Assembly: GCF_000243695.2 (NCBI RefSeq)
Contig: NZ_AHMN02000005.1
Location: 1-25,000, forward strand
Source of the DNA: Leptospira kirschneri serovar Cynopteri str. 3522 CT
GTDB taxonomy: Bacteria > Spirochaetota > Leptospiria > Leptospirales > Leptospiraceae
DNA: 25,000 nucleotides
Reading direction: 5' to 3'
Below are positions 1 to 13,296 of this stretch, one piece after another. The notes under the pieces were generated by a model, which saw only the letters and a list, made by a program, of their open reading frames with translations, searched no databases and was not told the DNA's origin. The position numbers were made by a program, and so were the translations under genes. Position 1 is the stretch's first letter; each line of letters begins with the position of its first letter.

Positions 1-550
1 CCATGGGGTTTCGAGATGTTATCTTTTCAATTACATGCTTTGGTTGGAGGACCTGGGTGGAGAGGAAGATTTTTTTGTGAAAACTTTGAACCAAGGAGTT
101 CCTAGCTTTCATTGGACTTACAAAATGATCTGGAAGATAAACAGAAGACAAAATCTCATTTCGAGAGAATTACAATTCGAACCAAACCCAATGACAAGCC
201 AATACCCCTACTCTATTAACAAAAGTTAGCTATTCTAAAATAAAACGGTTAAACTTACTTTTTCAGAAAAAATTTCTTACTCTATCCTACGGAGTAGCAA
301 GCTAAGAATCTGTATCAAAACTTCAAACAAATTTTATAGATTGAAATTTCTGATCAAGAAGGATGCAGGAATGAGAATGATTTTCATACACGCAAACAAC
401 AAAAATCAAAAACCTGTCCCAAACAAAGATAGGATAATGAGAAACTGCCGGAAATTTCGTAGAATAAAAATGCAATGGCCACTATGAAAACCCACCAGCT
501 TATTATAAATTTCTAAAATACAATCCTTTATACTTAAGGCAAAATCAAAT
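1..550. other. Left-edge stretch with no recognised gene
   Basis: One plus-strand frame is open from base 2 to a stop at 227-229. It has an internal ATG at 35 and encodes 64 residues from there (rich in W, K and N). It reaches the window edge without a stop, so it could be the 3' end of a truncated gene, but I recognise no family in it. From 230 to 550 the sequence is AT-rich, with stops in all frames and only a weak, bulged hairpin around 276-302. I see no RNA gene and no repeat here that recurs elsewhere in the window. Confidence 0.4.
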
Positions 551-1864
551 TCAATTTTTATTATATCTTTCTAAAACCAAACGAAGATAATCCGCATCGG
601 GAAATTTAATCAGAAGATTTTCTAAAAGTTTAATTCCTTCCTGGGTTCTACCAATTTCAACTAAAGCCGAACCTTGTAGATAGAGCATCTCCGGAGAAAA
701 ACGAAAACGACCACAAAGTTCCAACGATTTTAAAAACTCTTCGAACTTTTTTTCAAAAAAATAAAGCACCGACTTAGCCCTTCTAGTCAGATAAGAATCC
801 GGAAGTCTTTCTTCCACTCCACCGATCTCCTTTTGAACGTTCGAAGATTCGGTGGAATTGAGCAGGATCAAAAGTTCAAAAGGACTCAAAGTGTAAACTA
901 GATGATTTTTTTTCAAGAGCACATAACGTTTTTCTAGGGATTCGTCCTGACTTTGTAAAATTTTATCCTGTAGAGAACCCAATAAAACGGACCTTCCATT
1001 TTTTTGTTTTTCCCCTTCAAGCCAAGCCTTTCTATATTCCTGAGGATAAATTTTTCTAAGAGCGAAATAAGTTTCCAGATAACCGTGTCGAGTCGAATAT
1101 GTTTTAAAAAAAGATTCCTTTTCTTCAGAACTCAATGATTCGATCAAAGTAAGAATCCTTCTTTCAATCGGGAACACCGTTCTAAATCCGGTTGTTTCGT
1201 GTTTAAAAAGTATCCAAGCGAGTCCAAGTAGTCCAGGTTCTTCTCCGGTGACCACCAGATCATAAACCGTGTCCCTATCCTCTAAACTAAGGCTCCCCAA
1301 TTTCCAAAGAACTCCGTATTTCTGAAAACGAGAAGAACTTTCCTCTTTTAGAAAATCTGAATATTCAATTTTTCCCATAAGAGCTAAAAAACGTTTTGCT
1401 TCCACGATAAACGGAAGGTCTTGATCGTATACCTGGGTTAATTCCAAATATTCATCTAAATTCTGTTCGTGTAAAAGGAAGGATTGTAATACCTGAAACA
1501 CTTCCGGATCGGCCTGGTGTTCCTCAAGTGCCCTTTCCAAAAGTTCCTCAAAGAATATCTTGAGCAGATTTTTTTCCCTTTCCGAAAGACCTTCTTCTTC
1601 GAAAGGAGAAGACGCATCGGTTTGAAAACGAAATTCTCCAAATAAGTTGATTCTCAAACTGGAAAAGGGAGAATGTACTTCGTTGAGTGCACCCGAAAAA
1701 TATTCTAAAATTTTAGATTTGAGTCGGATGATTTCCGGATTTCGTGGAACGGGGCCTTCCGATTTTCTTTTTTTGACTAGAATCGCAGGGGCTTTTTCCA
1801 CATAAGATGAGAGTGTAATTTCGGGCCAAAGATTGTTCGATTTTTCTTTTTCCAGGATTTGCAT
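551..1864 (-). CDS. Hypothetical protein with a C-terminal TPR-like segment
   Basis: A long minus-strand frame of 437 residues. The ATG start is preceded by an AAAGGAAA ribosome-binding sequence. There is no signal peptide or membrane segment, so it is probably cytoplasmic. The protein is rich in Glu, Lys and Leu and looks helical throughout. Residues about 390-425 have the spacing of a tetratricopeptide repeat (Leu-Tyr-Leu-x-Gly-x-Ala, then Gly-Arg, then a helix ending Phe-Pro-Asp-Ala), which suggests a protein-protein interaction or scaffold role. It diverges from the transglycosylase gene across 57 bases, so the two may share a control region. I do not recognise a named family and assign no function. 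The reading frame itself is convincing because of its length and codon use; the TPR assignment is moderate. Confidence 0.85.
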   Translation of the reverse strand: MQILEKEKSNNLWPEITLSSYVEKAPAILVKKRKSEGPVPRNPEIIRLKSKILEYFSGALNEVHSPFSSLRINLFGEFRFQTDASSPFEEEGLSEREKNLLKIFFEELLERALEEHQADPEVFQVLQSFLLHEQNLDEYLELTQVYDQDLPFIVEAKRFLALMGKIEYSDFLKEESSSRFQKYGVLWKLGSLSLEDRDTVYDLVVTGEEPGLLGLAWILFKHETTGFRTVFPIERRILTLIESLSSEEKESFFKTYSTRHGYLETYFALRKIYPQEYRKAWLEGEKQKNGRSVLLGSLQDKILQSQDESLEKRYVLLKKNHLVYTLSPFELLILLNSTESSNVQKEIGGVEERLPDSYLTRRAKSVLYFFEKKFEEFLKSLELCGRFRFSPEMLYLQGSALVEIGRTQEGIKLLENLLIKFPDADYLRLVLERYNKN

Positions 1865-1866
1865 GA

Positions 1867-1904
<38 letters not shown>

Positions 1905-1921
1905 GTAACTAAAGAATACGA

Positions 1922-4171
<2,250 letters not shown>

Positions 4172-4282
4172 ATTTTTTAGATTGTCTCTCTGATAGAAAG
4201 AATAGGATAGGAATCTGAAACAATTGAAGCGCACTTTTTGAACGCCGTCGCAAAAACGACAAACATTTATTAGGAGAATAAC

Positions 4283-5572
<1,290 letters not shown>

Positions 5573-5588
5573 ACTCTCATTCTACAAA

Positions 5589-5622
5589 CTTCCGGTTTCA
5601 TAGATACCAATTGAACCGGAAG
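5589..5622 (+). promoter_or_regulatory. Perfect 9-bp inverted repeat over the downstream TTG start
   Basis: CTTCCGGTT at 5589-5597 pairs perfectly with AACCGGAAG at 5614-5622, leaving a 16-base loop. The downstream arm begins directly after the TTG start codon at 5611-5613, so the start codon lies at the edge of the loop and the first codons lie in the stem. No T-run follows, so it is not a classical intrinsic terminator. It could hold down translation of the methyltransferase relative to gltA. This role is inferred from position only. Confidence 0.45.
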
Positions 5623-6930
5623 AGCGAAATTTCCATCCGACGTGGACATCCCTGGATCTTCAGCGGCAATCTTTCTTCCGCAGCATCTTCCTTTGTCAAT
5701 GGACAATGGTTGAATTTAGTATCAACAACTAACACTCCTTTGGCGACCGGAATTTATTCTACGACAGGCCTGGTGGCAATTCGGGTCATCCAATTTTTAC
5801 CTTCTTTTTCAAAAGAAAAAATGAGAGAAAACTTAATTTACGCTCTCAAAAAAAGAAACGAACTTAGAAAAATCACAAACGCATATAGAATTTTACACGG
5901 AGAAAATGATTTTTTTCCGGGAGTTACAATCGATCGATTGAATACAACCTGGGTGGTTCGAATTTATTCTTCTTCTTTACTTGTATACGGAAGATGGTTG
6001 GTCTGGAATTTATTTGATCTATGCAAAAATTCTAAATTAGGAGAACCTCAACCAAAACGGATTTTATTTGATCCTCCCGAAAAAACCGGCGAAGATAAAA
6101 TCGATTTCAAAAAAAAGGATCCGGCAGACCATTCCCAAACGTTTACTTCCTCCGAAAGATTATGGAGAGGAAAACGACAATCCACGAAAAACGGAATTAA
6201 TTTTACAAAAGAAAAAACAAAACATTCCGTACAAAAGAAAATCCATCACGTAGAAAAATATAAAATCCGAGAAACGATCCGACTGTATAAAATAAACTTT
6301 CCGATCGAACTTCCAGGTCAAAAAGGAGGAATTTTTTTAGACCTTAGAAATCTACGTAAATTTCTTCTCGAAAAAAAAGAACTGAGCAAAAATAAAAACT
6401 GCCTTCATCTGTTTTCTCATACCGGACTTACTTCCATTTGTATGGAGGTCGCGGGTGCGGCTTCCGTTCTTTCCGTAGACGGTTCTCAAGAAGCGTTAGA
6501 TTCCTTTCAAAGAGTTTTGAGTTTAAATAAAAACAAAGGAAATTGTAAACATAGATTTTTACGGAAAAATATCTTTAAAGAATTAGAAGAAATTCTACAA
6601 AACAAATCATTTGGAATGATCGTAATCGATCCACCTAATCTCACTCCGGATGCAAAATCTAAATCAAACGCTCTTAAATCCTATTCCTATCTTTTTGCAA
6701 ATAGCCTTTCATCTTTGGAAGAATCGGGGACGATCATACTTTGTTCTTGTTCGGGAAGAATTCGATCAGAAGAATTAGAATCGCTCGCAAAAAACATTCT
6801 TCAATCGAAAGGATGGAAGTTTGAACGTTTTATAAGTTTAAAACCGGAAGTGGATCATCCGATCAGAAAAAATTTTCCGGAGGGAAATTACTTTAAGGTG
6901 CACATCTATGAAAATTGCAAAAAAAATTGA
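5611..6930 (+). CDS. RlmI-like class I SAM-dependent methyltransferase
   Basis: A 439-residue protein beginning at TTG. No other in-frame start lies nearby, and residue 10 onward (RRGHPWIFSG) matches the N-terminal PUA-like part of the RlmI family, which supports this start even though no clear Shine-Dalgarno sequence is visible. Residues about 225-439 form the Rossmann methyltransferase fold: GQKGGIFLDLR before the fold, a SAM-binding segment at about 264-273 (LHLFSHTGL) and the IDPPN motif with D340. RlmI methylates C5 of a cytosine in 23S rRNA; whether this protein has that exact target is unknown. A Lys/Glu-rich stretch at about 155-219 interrupts the region between the N-terminal domain and the catalytic fold and makes the protein longer than typical RlmI (about 396). 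It overlaps the next methyltransferase gene by 23 bases. Confidence 0.85.
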   Translation: MNRKSEISIRRGHPWIFSGNLSSAASSFVNGQWLNLVSTTNTPLATGIYSTTGLVAIRVIQFLPSFSKEKMRENLIYALKKRNELRKITNAYRILHGENDFFPGVTIDRLNTTWVVRIYSSSLLVYGRWLVWNLFDLCKNSKLGEPQPKRILFDPPEKTGEDKIDFKKKDPADHSQTFTSSERLWRGKRQSTKNGINFTKEKTKHSVQKKIHHVEKYKIRETIRLYKINFPIELPGQKGGIFLDLRNLRKFLLEKKELSKNKNCLHLFSHTGLTSICMEVAGAASVLSVDGSQEALDSFQRVLSLNKNKGNCKHRFLRKNIFKELEEILQNKSFGMIVIDPPNLTPDAKSKSNALKSYSYLFANSLSSLEESGTIILCSCSGRIRSEELESLAKNILQSKGWKFERFISLKPEVDHPIRKNFPEGNYFKVHIYENCKKN

Positions 6931-7855
6931 ATCATCAAAAACGAATCCGCAAAAAAAATCGCCTTCCCTAGAAAAATTTTCAAAAATAAACCAAGAAGTA
7001 ATTGAGTCCGGTTCCTATAAATTAATCGACTCCGGAGATTTCCGAAAATTAGAACAGATCGGGCCTTATACGATCATCCGCCCTTCTCCCGTCTCCGCCT
7101 GGCCGCCCACAAAACCGGAACTATGGAAAAATTCACACGGGGAATACGTCCGCTCGGATAAAGGAGGAGGTTCCTGGCATTGGCACAAAAAAACAGATGA
7201 GGAATTTTATATTCGCATTTTAGAATATTCTATTAAAATAAAATTTACTCCGTTCGGTCATCTTGGAATTTTTGCCGAACAGTTGGAAAACTGGAAAAAA
7301 ATCCGAAAACTTTCTTCTCAACTCAAAAAAGAAGACGAAGTTCTGAATCTATTCGCTTATTCCGGAATTTCCACCTTGGCAGTGTTAGACGGTGGAGCGT
7401 CCGTCTGTCACCTGGATTCTTCCAAAGGGATGGTGGACTGGGCAAGGGATAACGCAAACGTCTCTGGTCTTGCACAAAAAAAAGTCCGTTGGATGGTAGA
7501 AGACGTATTGAAATTTTTGAAACGGGAAATAAAACGAGGTAAAGACTATAGAGGTTTTATCTTGGACCCTCCTACGTTTGGAAGAGGTGCAAGCGGAGAA
7601 ATATTCAAGATAGAAAAAGATCTTCCGGAACTTATGAATCTTCTAATGGAATTATGCGGAAACAAACCTGATTTTATAGTACTTACCTGTCACTCTACCG
7701 GATTTAGTCCTCTGGCTCTACAAAGAATTTTAGACGGAAGAATCCGCAACAAAGGAAGTTTTCACTTAGGAGAACTTTCCATTCCGGAAACAAGTGGAAG
7801 ACTTTACCCCGCGGGTTCTAATTGTATTTATGTATCGGAGAAACTTTCGCTTTGA
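6908..7855 (+). CDS. Class I SAM-dependent methyltransferase (RlmK/Methyltrans_SAM type)
   Basis: A 315-residue cytoplasmic protein starting at an ATG inside the end of the previous gene. After a Lys-rich N-terminus (1-30), the region from about 35 matches the pattern of a bacterial methyltransferase family: a YKLIDSGDFRKLEQIG-like segment, RPSPVSAWPP, then HLGIFAEQ at 118-125. The SAM-binding segment is NLFAYSGIS and the catalytic-fold DPP motif is LDPPTFGRG, with D220. The substrate is probably rRNA or another RNA, by relation to RlmI/RlmK, but this is not proven. It lies between the RlmI-like and the SpoU-type genes, so three RNA-methyltransferase-like genes sit in a row. The family assignment is good; the target is unknown. 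Confidence 0.85.
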   Translation: MKIAKKIESSKTNPQKKSPSLEKFSKINQEVIESGSYKLIDSGDFRKLEQIGPYTIIRPSPVSAWPPTKPELWKNSHGEYVRSDKGGGSWHWHKKTDEEFYIRILEYSIKIKFTPFGHLGIFAEQLENWKKIRKLSSQLKKEDEVLNLFAYSGISTLAVLDGGASVCHLDSSKGMVDWARDNANVSGLAQKKVRWMVEDVLKFLKREIKRGKDYRGFILDPPTFGRGASGEIFKIEKDLPELMNLLMELCGNKPDFIVLTCHSTGFSPLALQRILDGRIRNKGSFHLGELSIPETSGRLYPAGSNCIYVSEKLSL

Positions 7856-8676
7856 ATGATATTCCATTTTTAGAAATTACCAGTTTTTCAAACGAAAAAC
7901 TGAAGACGATTTCCAATCTCAAAGAAAAAAAACATAGAGAAACTTCGGGGCTTTTTTTTATAGAAGGGTATCGTGAAATTCTAAGAGCGCAAAAATCCGG
8001 AAAGATAAAATTCCAAAATCTACTTTTTTCTCCAGAATGTTTTTTAGGAGAAAACGAATTTGCACTTATCCGTTCGATCGGAGCCAAAAACATCAAAGTT
8101 CCTAAAAAAGTTTTTGAAAAAATTTCCTATAGAGACAGACCCGACGGGCTGATCGCAACCGCGTTTTTTTTTGAAACTGGATTAGACAACTTGCAAAACA
8201 AATCAAATACATTCAAAAATTTGAAACCGATTTTAGTGATCGAAGGCGTAGAAAAACCCGGAAATCTAGGAACGATCCTGAGAACCGCAGAAGGAGCTGG
8301 ATTCCATACAGTACTTGTGGCCGATCCAAAGCTGGATCTTTTTAACCCCAATGTAATTCGTGCTTCTACAGGAGCCCTTTTTACTTTGGAAGTTTATCTG
8401 GGAGAAACAAAACCGATTTATGAAATTTTAAAAAAGAACCAGTATCGAACATTAGCCGTAACACCAGAAGCCACCAAACATTACTACAACACGGACTTAA
8501 AGGGTAAAATAGCGCTCGTTTTCGGATCGGAACAATACGGTCTTTCTACTTATGCAAGAAACAATTCCGACGAATACGTTTCACTTCCTATGTTCGGAGA
8601 ATCGGATTCACTCAACTTAGCGATGTCGGCCGGAATCGTTATGTACGAAGTCATTAGACAAGTTTCCGTTTTATGA
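7852..8676 (+). CDS. SpoU/TrmH-family RNA 2'-O-methyltransferase
   Basis: The chosen start is the TTG at 7852, whose TTGA overlaps the stop of the previous gene; a GGAG lies 11 bases upstream. An upstream in-frame TTG at 7822 would add ten unlikely residues. The resulting 274-residue protein has an N-terminal substrate-binding domain (FIEGYREILRA region) and a C-terminal SPOUT knot domain. The three SPOUT motifs are present: NLGTILRTAEG with N138 and R144, FGSEQYGL with E227, and LPMFGESDSLNLAMSAGI with N255. Family members transfer a methyl group from SAM to a ribose 2'-OH in rRNA or tRNA. The start of the next gene overlaps its stop (ATGA), which supports an operon. The exact target cannot be read from sequence. 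Confidence 0.92.
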   Translation: MNDIPFLEITSFSNEKLKTISNLKEKKHRETSGLFFIEGYREILRAQKSGKIKFQNLLFSPECFLGENEFALIRSIGAKNIKVPKKVFEKISYRDRPDGLIATAFFFETGLDNLQNKSNTFKNLKPILVIEGVEKPGNLGTILRTAEGAGFHTVLVADPKLDLFNPNVIRASTGALFTLEVYLGETKPIYEILKKNQYRTLAVTPEATKHYYNTDLKGKIALVFGSEQYGLSTYARNNSDEYVSLPMFGESDSLNLAMSAGIVMYEVIRQVSVL

Positions 8677-9797
8677 AAATCACTTATTACGTTAGCGGTC
8701 ACGGATTTGGTCATATCAGCCGATCCATGGAGATTATTCTTCATTTACTTAGAAGTTTTCCAGATTTAAAAATCGATCTTGTAACCGTTCGAGAAAAATT
8801 CTTAGAAACTCTTTCTTTTTCGGAAGAGGATACCAAAAATCTAGGACGCCTGCAAGTTCGCAAAAGGGTCTTGGACGTAGGTATGATCCAAAAGGATTCT
8901 CTTTCCGTCGATATTGTCGCCACAGAATCAGCCATCGAAGAATTCGATTTACAAAAATCATATATTCAAATTTCTGAAATTGAGTCCTGTCTAGACTTTG
9001 GAACGGAACTAATCATTTCTGATTCGGCATCTCTTCCATTTAAAATCGCCGACAAACTCAAGATCCCGTCCCTATTTATAGGAAACTTCACCTGGGATTT
9101 TATCTATTCTGGTTATACAAAAGAATCTTCAATTTTTGAAAAAGCAGCTCGGTCAATCTACGAAGAATACTACCACGCCACATTCGGCCTACTTCTTCCT
9201 TTTAACTGTCCCGCAAATTCTTTAGCGGAACAAAAACAAATTGGCCTTGTGGGTCGAAAACCTTTTTTAAACAAAAATGAAGCTAAAGAATTTTTCAAAC
9301 TTCCAAAAGATAAAATTCATCTTTTATTTTCGTTTGGAGCTTATGGAGTAGAAACGTCTCGATTTGACTGGGAAAGATTCGATCCAGAAAAATATACAAT
9401 CGTACTTTCAGGAACAGATTTTGATCTATCACAAATTCCTAATAAACAAAAAAATGGGATTGTACGACTTTCCAATCTTCATTATCCGAATCTTTTAACC
9501 GCCTGCGATTTTGTGATTACAAAACCTGGCTACGGAATCTTAAGCGAAGCGGTATATGCCCAAACCCCGGTTCTTTACACGGATCGAGGTAATTTCCCCG
9601 AAGTTCCTTATCTTCACAAAAGTCTAAACGACGAAATTCGCTCTTCTTATATTTCTAACGAAGATTTATTTTCATTTCAATTGGATAGATCATTACAAAA
9701 AGTGAATGTGTGGAAAGGAAAATCTTCTACTCTTCTTGAAAGAGACGGGAGGGAAGACGTAAAACACGCAGTTGCAGTTTTTCTAAAATTGATTTAG
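8673..9797 (+). CDS. Glycosyltransferase-like protein (GT-B fold)
   Basis: A 374-residue protein starting in an ATGA overlap with the preceding gene. The N-terminus has the glycine-rich SGHGFGHISR motif of MurG/GT28-type and related GT-B proteins. The segments VLDVGMIQKDSLSVD and FIGNFTWDFIYSGY strongly resemble, from memory, the N-terminal domain of plant L-arabinokinase and related bacterial proteins. The C-terminal half carries the nucleotide-sugar-site pattern KPGYGILSEAVYAQTPVLY (about 284-302). There is no signal peptide or membrane segment. The donor, acceptor and product are unknown. It is the last gene of the gltA-side run and is followed by a repeat element. Being linked to three RNA methyltransferases does not point to a specific pathway. 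Confidence 0.8.
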   Translation: MKITYYVSGHGFGHISRSMEIILHLLRSFPDLKIDLVTVREKFLETLSFSEEDTKNLGRLQVRKRVLDVGMIQKDSLSVDIVATESAIEEFDLQKSYIQISEIESCLDFGTELIISDSASLPFKIADKLKIPSLFIGNFTWDFIYSGYTKESSIFEKAARSIYEEYYHATFGLLLPFNCPANSLAEQKQIGLVGRKPFLNKNEAKEFFKLPKDKIHLLFSFGAYGVETSRFDWERFDPEKYTIVLSGTDFDLSQIPNKQKNGIVRLSNLHYPNLLTACDFVITKPGYGILSEAVYAQTPVLYTDRGNFPEVPYLHKSLNDEIRSSYISNEDLFSFQLDRSLQKVNVWKGKSSTLLERDGREDVKHAVAVFLKLI

Positions 9798-9814
9798 AAA
9801 CGAATTCCATTTTT

Positions 9815-9968
<154 letters not shown>

Positions 9969-9998
9969 CGTAGTGACCACAAAAAAGAATAAAAACCA

Positions 9999-10068
9999 AA
10001 AGTAGATTTTTGTGAAAATACCACATGTCACAAACTTGTTTCAAAAATTAAAATGTGAAATCTACTTT
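9999..10068. repeat. 11-bp perfect inverted repeat
   Basis: AAAGTAGATTT (9999-10009) and AAATCTACTTT (10058-10068) are perfect reverse complements separated by 48 bases. It lies between two convergent genes (the plus-strand glycosyltransferase gene and the minus-strand metallo-hydrolase gene), so it could help end transcription. The arms are AT-rich and no strong GC stem is present. The rest of 9969-10175 holds nothing else I can support. Confidence 0.35.
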
Positions 10069-10175
10069 AAAAAACCAACGTTAGATTCAATTTTGAAAAT
10101 TTATACGTCTTTGATAAAATCGATCGTTTATTTTTGATACTATTTTCATACGCTCGAATAATAAACCGGAATCAT

Positions 10176-11219
<1,044 letters not shown>

Positions 11220-11481
11220 AAGGGTGAATCCAGAGATGTTTTCGATTTATATTGGTCCGTTATTTTGAATAATCAATGTATGTGTTTTTGAGTGAATCAG
11301 CTTCTTCACATTGAACACATTCAATTCACTTCAAACTTTAAGAAAATGTAGTTTGAAATAAATCATAAAGTAAAATCTTGAACCTGCTATAAATCGTTCA
11401 ACTCCAATTTTCTCAAAAGATACTTTTATAAAATTCACAAACAAAAATCTTATAATCAAATCGCAATTCTGCGATCATCAT
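11220..11481. other. AT-rich intergenic stretch upstream of the metallo-hydrolase gene
   Basis: It contains the 5' region of the minus-strand metallo-hydrolase gene. No ORF, RNA gene or convincing promoter stands out. It ends at the first MITE-like repeat. The GATCATCA just before that repeat also occurs just before the sixth copy (22171-22179). Confidence 0.4.
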
Positions 11482-11584
11482 TAGAGTTGTTGAAAAATTA
11501 ATTCTCCATCTGTTTCTATTTTATGCAAATCGGCAATTGAAGCAGTTTTGTTAATCGCCACTATAGAATTTTTCAACAACTCTA
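11482..11584 (+). repeat. MITE-like repeat, copy 1 (subfamily A)
   Basis: An element of about 100 bp with long terminal inverted repeats: TAGAGTTGTTGAAAAATT on the left and GAATTTTTCAACAACTCTA on the right. The interior carries a CTCCATCTGTTTCTATT segment and an inner hairpin around CGGCAATTGAAGC...GTTAATCGCC. TA dinucleotides bound both ends, as would be expected of a TA target duplication. There is no coding capacity. It lies 96 bases beyond the 3' end of the minus-strand DUF5063 gene. Confidence 0.8.
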
Positions 11585-11680
11585 TTTTACAAAAAATACA
11601 TCTATAGAGGTTCTCTGAAACACTACAAAACAAAAGAATTACAATTCAGAAAAACGAAGATAGTATAAAATTCTATACGA

Positions 11681-12199
11681 TTAAACATATTGATCAAAAA
11701 GAAGAAAATGAATATGTTGCAAAGCATTTGTAAGATGTTCACCCCAATGGGTTTCGAAACCAAATTTCCAACTCCATAAAGAATGTTCTACATAAGAGAG
11801 TTCTCTCCTATCAAAACAATCTAAAGCACTTTTCAGGTCAGAATAAAGTTCACCTAAATCATCAGATAGGGCACCTATTGCTAACTCAGGTTGAGTCAAA
11901 TCTAAAGGTGCCAAAGATATATTATAAAAATTGTAACTACCGAGTAAAGATGATAAGGACTTTTCATATTCGCCAGATTTAGAAATGACTTTGGTAAATT
12001 TGTATTGCAGTGAAATTTCTGGAAGATCGAACACACAAGTATAGAGATAAGCAATTGACGCCGCAACCTGACGCAAAAAAATACACAATTCTTTTTGATT
12101 ATCAATCGATTCAATGATTTTACAATACTGCCTGACTGCTTCAACGAAACTTTTAATTTCAGGAAGATGACTGGTTGATGAATCTACAATAATGCTCAT
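11681..12199 (-). CDS. DUF5063 domain protein
   Basis: A 172-residue minus-strand protein without a signal peptide or membrane segments. Its C-terminal half carries the pattern I associate with DUF5063: DDLGELYSDLK at 113-123, then SLWSWKFGFETHWGEHLTNAL with FETHWGEHL at 148-156 and a His-rich end. The N-terminal half (FVEAVRQYCKIIE) is helical, as in the family. The molecular function of DUF5063 is unknown. The gene is flanked closely by MITE-like copies 1 and 2 and runs opposite to the next genes. It is a single-gene island in a repeat-rich stretch. Confidence 0.8.
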   Translation of the reverse strand: MSIIVDSSTSHLPEIKSFVEAVRQYCKIIESIDNQKELCIFLRQVAASIAYLYTCVFDLPEISLQYKFTKVISKSGEYEKSLSSLLGSYNFYNISLAPLDLTQPELAIGALSDDLGELYSDLKSALDCFDRRELSYVEHSLWSWKFGFETHWGEHLTNALQHIHFLLFDQYV

Positions 12200-12300
12200 A
12201 AAATATATATTACAATGAATCTTAGTATAATTATAAATAAATTGACAAGATAAAAATATTAAATTTAACTCAATATTTGATTATTTTATAAAGTTTACAT

Positions 12301-12408
12301 TAGAGTTATTGAAAAATTAATTCTCCATCTTGTTTCTATTTCATGAAACGGTCGATTGAAGTGAAGTAGTTTTGTTAATCGCCGTCATGAAAATTTTCAA
12401 CAATTCTA
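12301..12408 (+). repeat. MITE-like repeat, copy 2 (subfamily A)
   Basis: Same family and orientation as copy 1. The ends are TAGAGTTATTGAAAAATT and AAAATTTTCAACAATTCTA. One change in the left arm (GTTATTG) and one in the right arm (CAACAATTC) fall at different positions, so the stem has accumulated mismatches. The interior keeps CTCCATCT, GGTCGATTGAAG and TTTTGTTAATCGCC. TA bounds both ends. It lies upstream of the DUF5063 gene (minus) and of the TM2 gene (plus). Confidence 0.78.
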
Positions 12409-12822
12409 TTACTAAAAATTTTATTTAGTAATTTTTTTTTCATTTTAATTACTCCAAATGATATTATATTTAATAGAATTTATCACAAAATTATATTTTT
12501 TAGATTTACTCAAAAAGAACCTCATACATACTTTCCTTTCAAAATGCCAAATTTAGAAATCAAGAAAATAAAAGCTTTATCGATCATTTTAACTATTTCA
12601 AAATTAGAATTAATTTTGGATTCCCCGGGTTGATTCAAAATAGCAAAAATGATTTTGAATACAGAAACGCATTATTATAGTAAGATATTTGAATCTATTT
12701 TATTTCTTAATTTTTATCTACTTCATAAAAGTTACGAAGGGTTTTGATTCTATCCGTTCTATTTTTATATTAAAGAATAGATTCGATCAGTTTATAATTT
12801 TAATACAAAGGGAGAAAATAAC
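12409..12822. other. AT-rich intergenic stretch before the TM2 gene
   Basis: About 410 bases, very AT-rich, with no gene, no repeat found elsewhere in the window and no strong hairpin. It should contain the promoter of the zinc-ribbon/TM2 gene, but I cannot place -35 and -10 boxes with confidence. The end (12807-12822) supplies a good AAAGGGAG ribosome-binding sequence. Confidence 0.4.
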
Positions 12823-13143
12823 TTGAACGATAACATTTCCAAAGGTATAGATGAGGTTTTTTGTAGTTCCTGTGGTTCGGTTATAAAAAAAGCCGCCGAA
12901 ATTTGTCCTAAATGTGGAGTCCGTCAAAAGGGAAACGTATCCGACAACTGGTTAATTACATTTCTATTATGTTTATTTTTAGGAGTGTTAGGTGTACATA
13001 GGTTTTATACAGGTAAGATCGGCACCGGAATTCTTATGTTAATCACGGGCGGCGGTTGTGGAATTTGGGCCTTAATCGATTTGATTATGATCCTACTTGG
13101 AAATTATAAAGATTCCCAAGGCAATCCAATTACAAGAAACTAA
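12823..13143 (+). CDS. Zinc-ribbon and TM2 domain membrane protein
   Basis: A 106-residue protein starting at TTG, 8 bases after a strong AAAGGGAG. Residues 14-31 form a zinc ribbon with two CxxC pairs (C14/C17 and C28/C31). Residues about 42-92 form a TM2 domain: a first membrane segment, the GVHRFYTGK turn that defines the family, a Gly-rich stretch and a second membrane segment ending IDLIMILLG. TM2 proteins are small inner-membrane proteins of mostly unknown function. MITE-like copy 3 begins six bases after the stop and could act as its transcription end. Confidence 0.9.
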   Translation: MNDNISKGIDEVFCSSCGSVIKKAAEICPKCGVRQKGNVSDNWLITFLLCLFLGVLGVHRFYTGKIGTGILMLITGGGCGIWALIDLIMILLGNYKDSQGNPITRN

Positions 13144-13148
13144 TAGAA

Positions 13149-13234
13149 TAGAGTTGTCGAAAAATGAATCCTCCATCTGATTTATGGAAACGGTCGATTG
13201 AAGCAGTTTTATCAATCGCCACTTTCAACAACTC
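13149..13234 (+). repeat. MITE-like repeat, copy 3 (subfamily A, shortened)
   Basis: The shortest copy (86 bases). The left end is TAGAGTTGTCGAAAAATGAA and the right end CACTTTCAACAACTC. The segment TATAGAATT of the right arm is missing, so the stem is shorter. The interior GGTCGATTGAAGCAGTTTT and ATCAATCGCCAC is kept. It has the same orientation as the other copies and lies directly after the TM2 gene stop. Confidence 0.75.
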
Positions 13235-13296
13235 GAATAAAGATTCACCTTATGTTGTTATCAAATTTTTAAATTAAAACGGCATAAGGCGATTTT

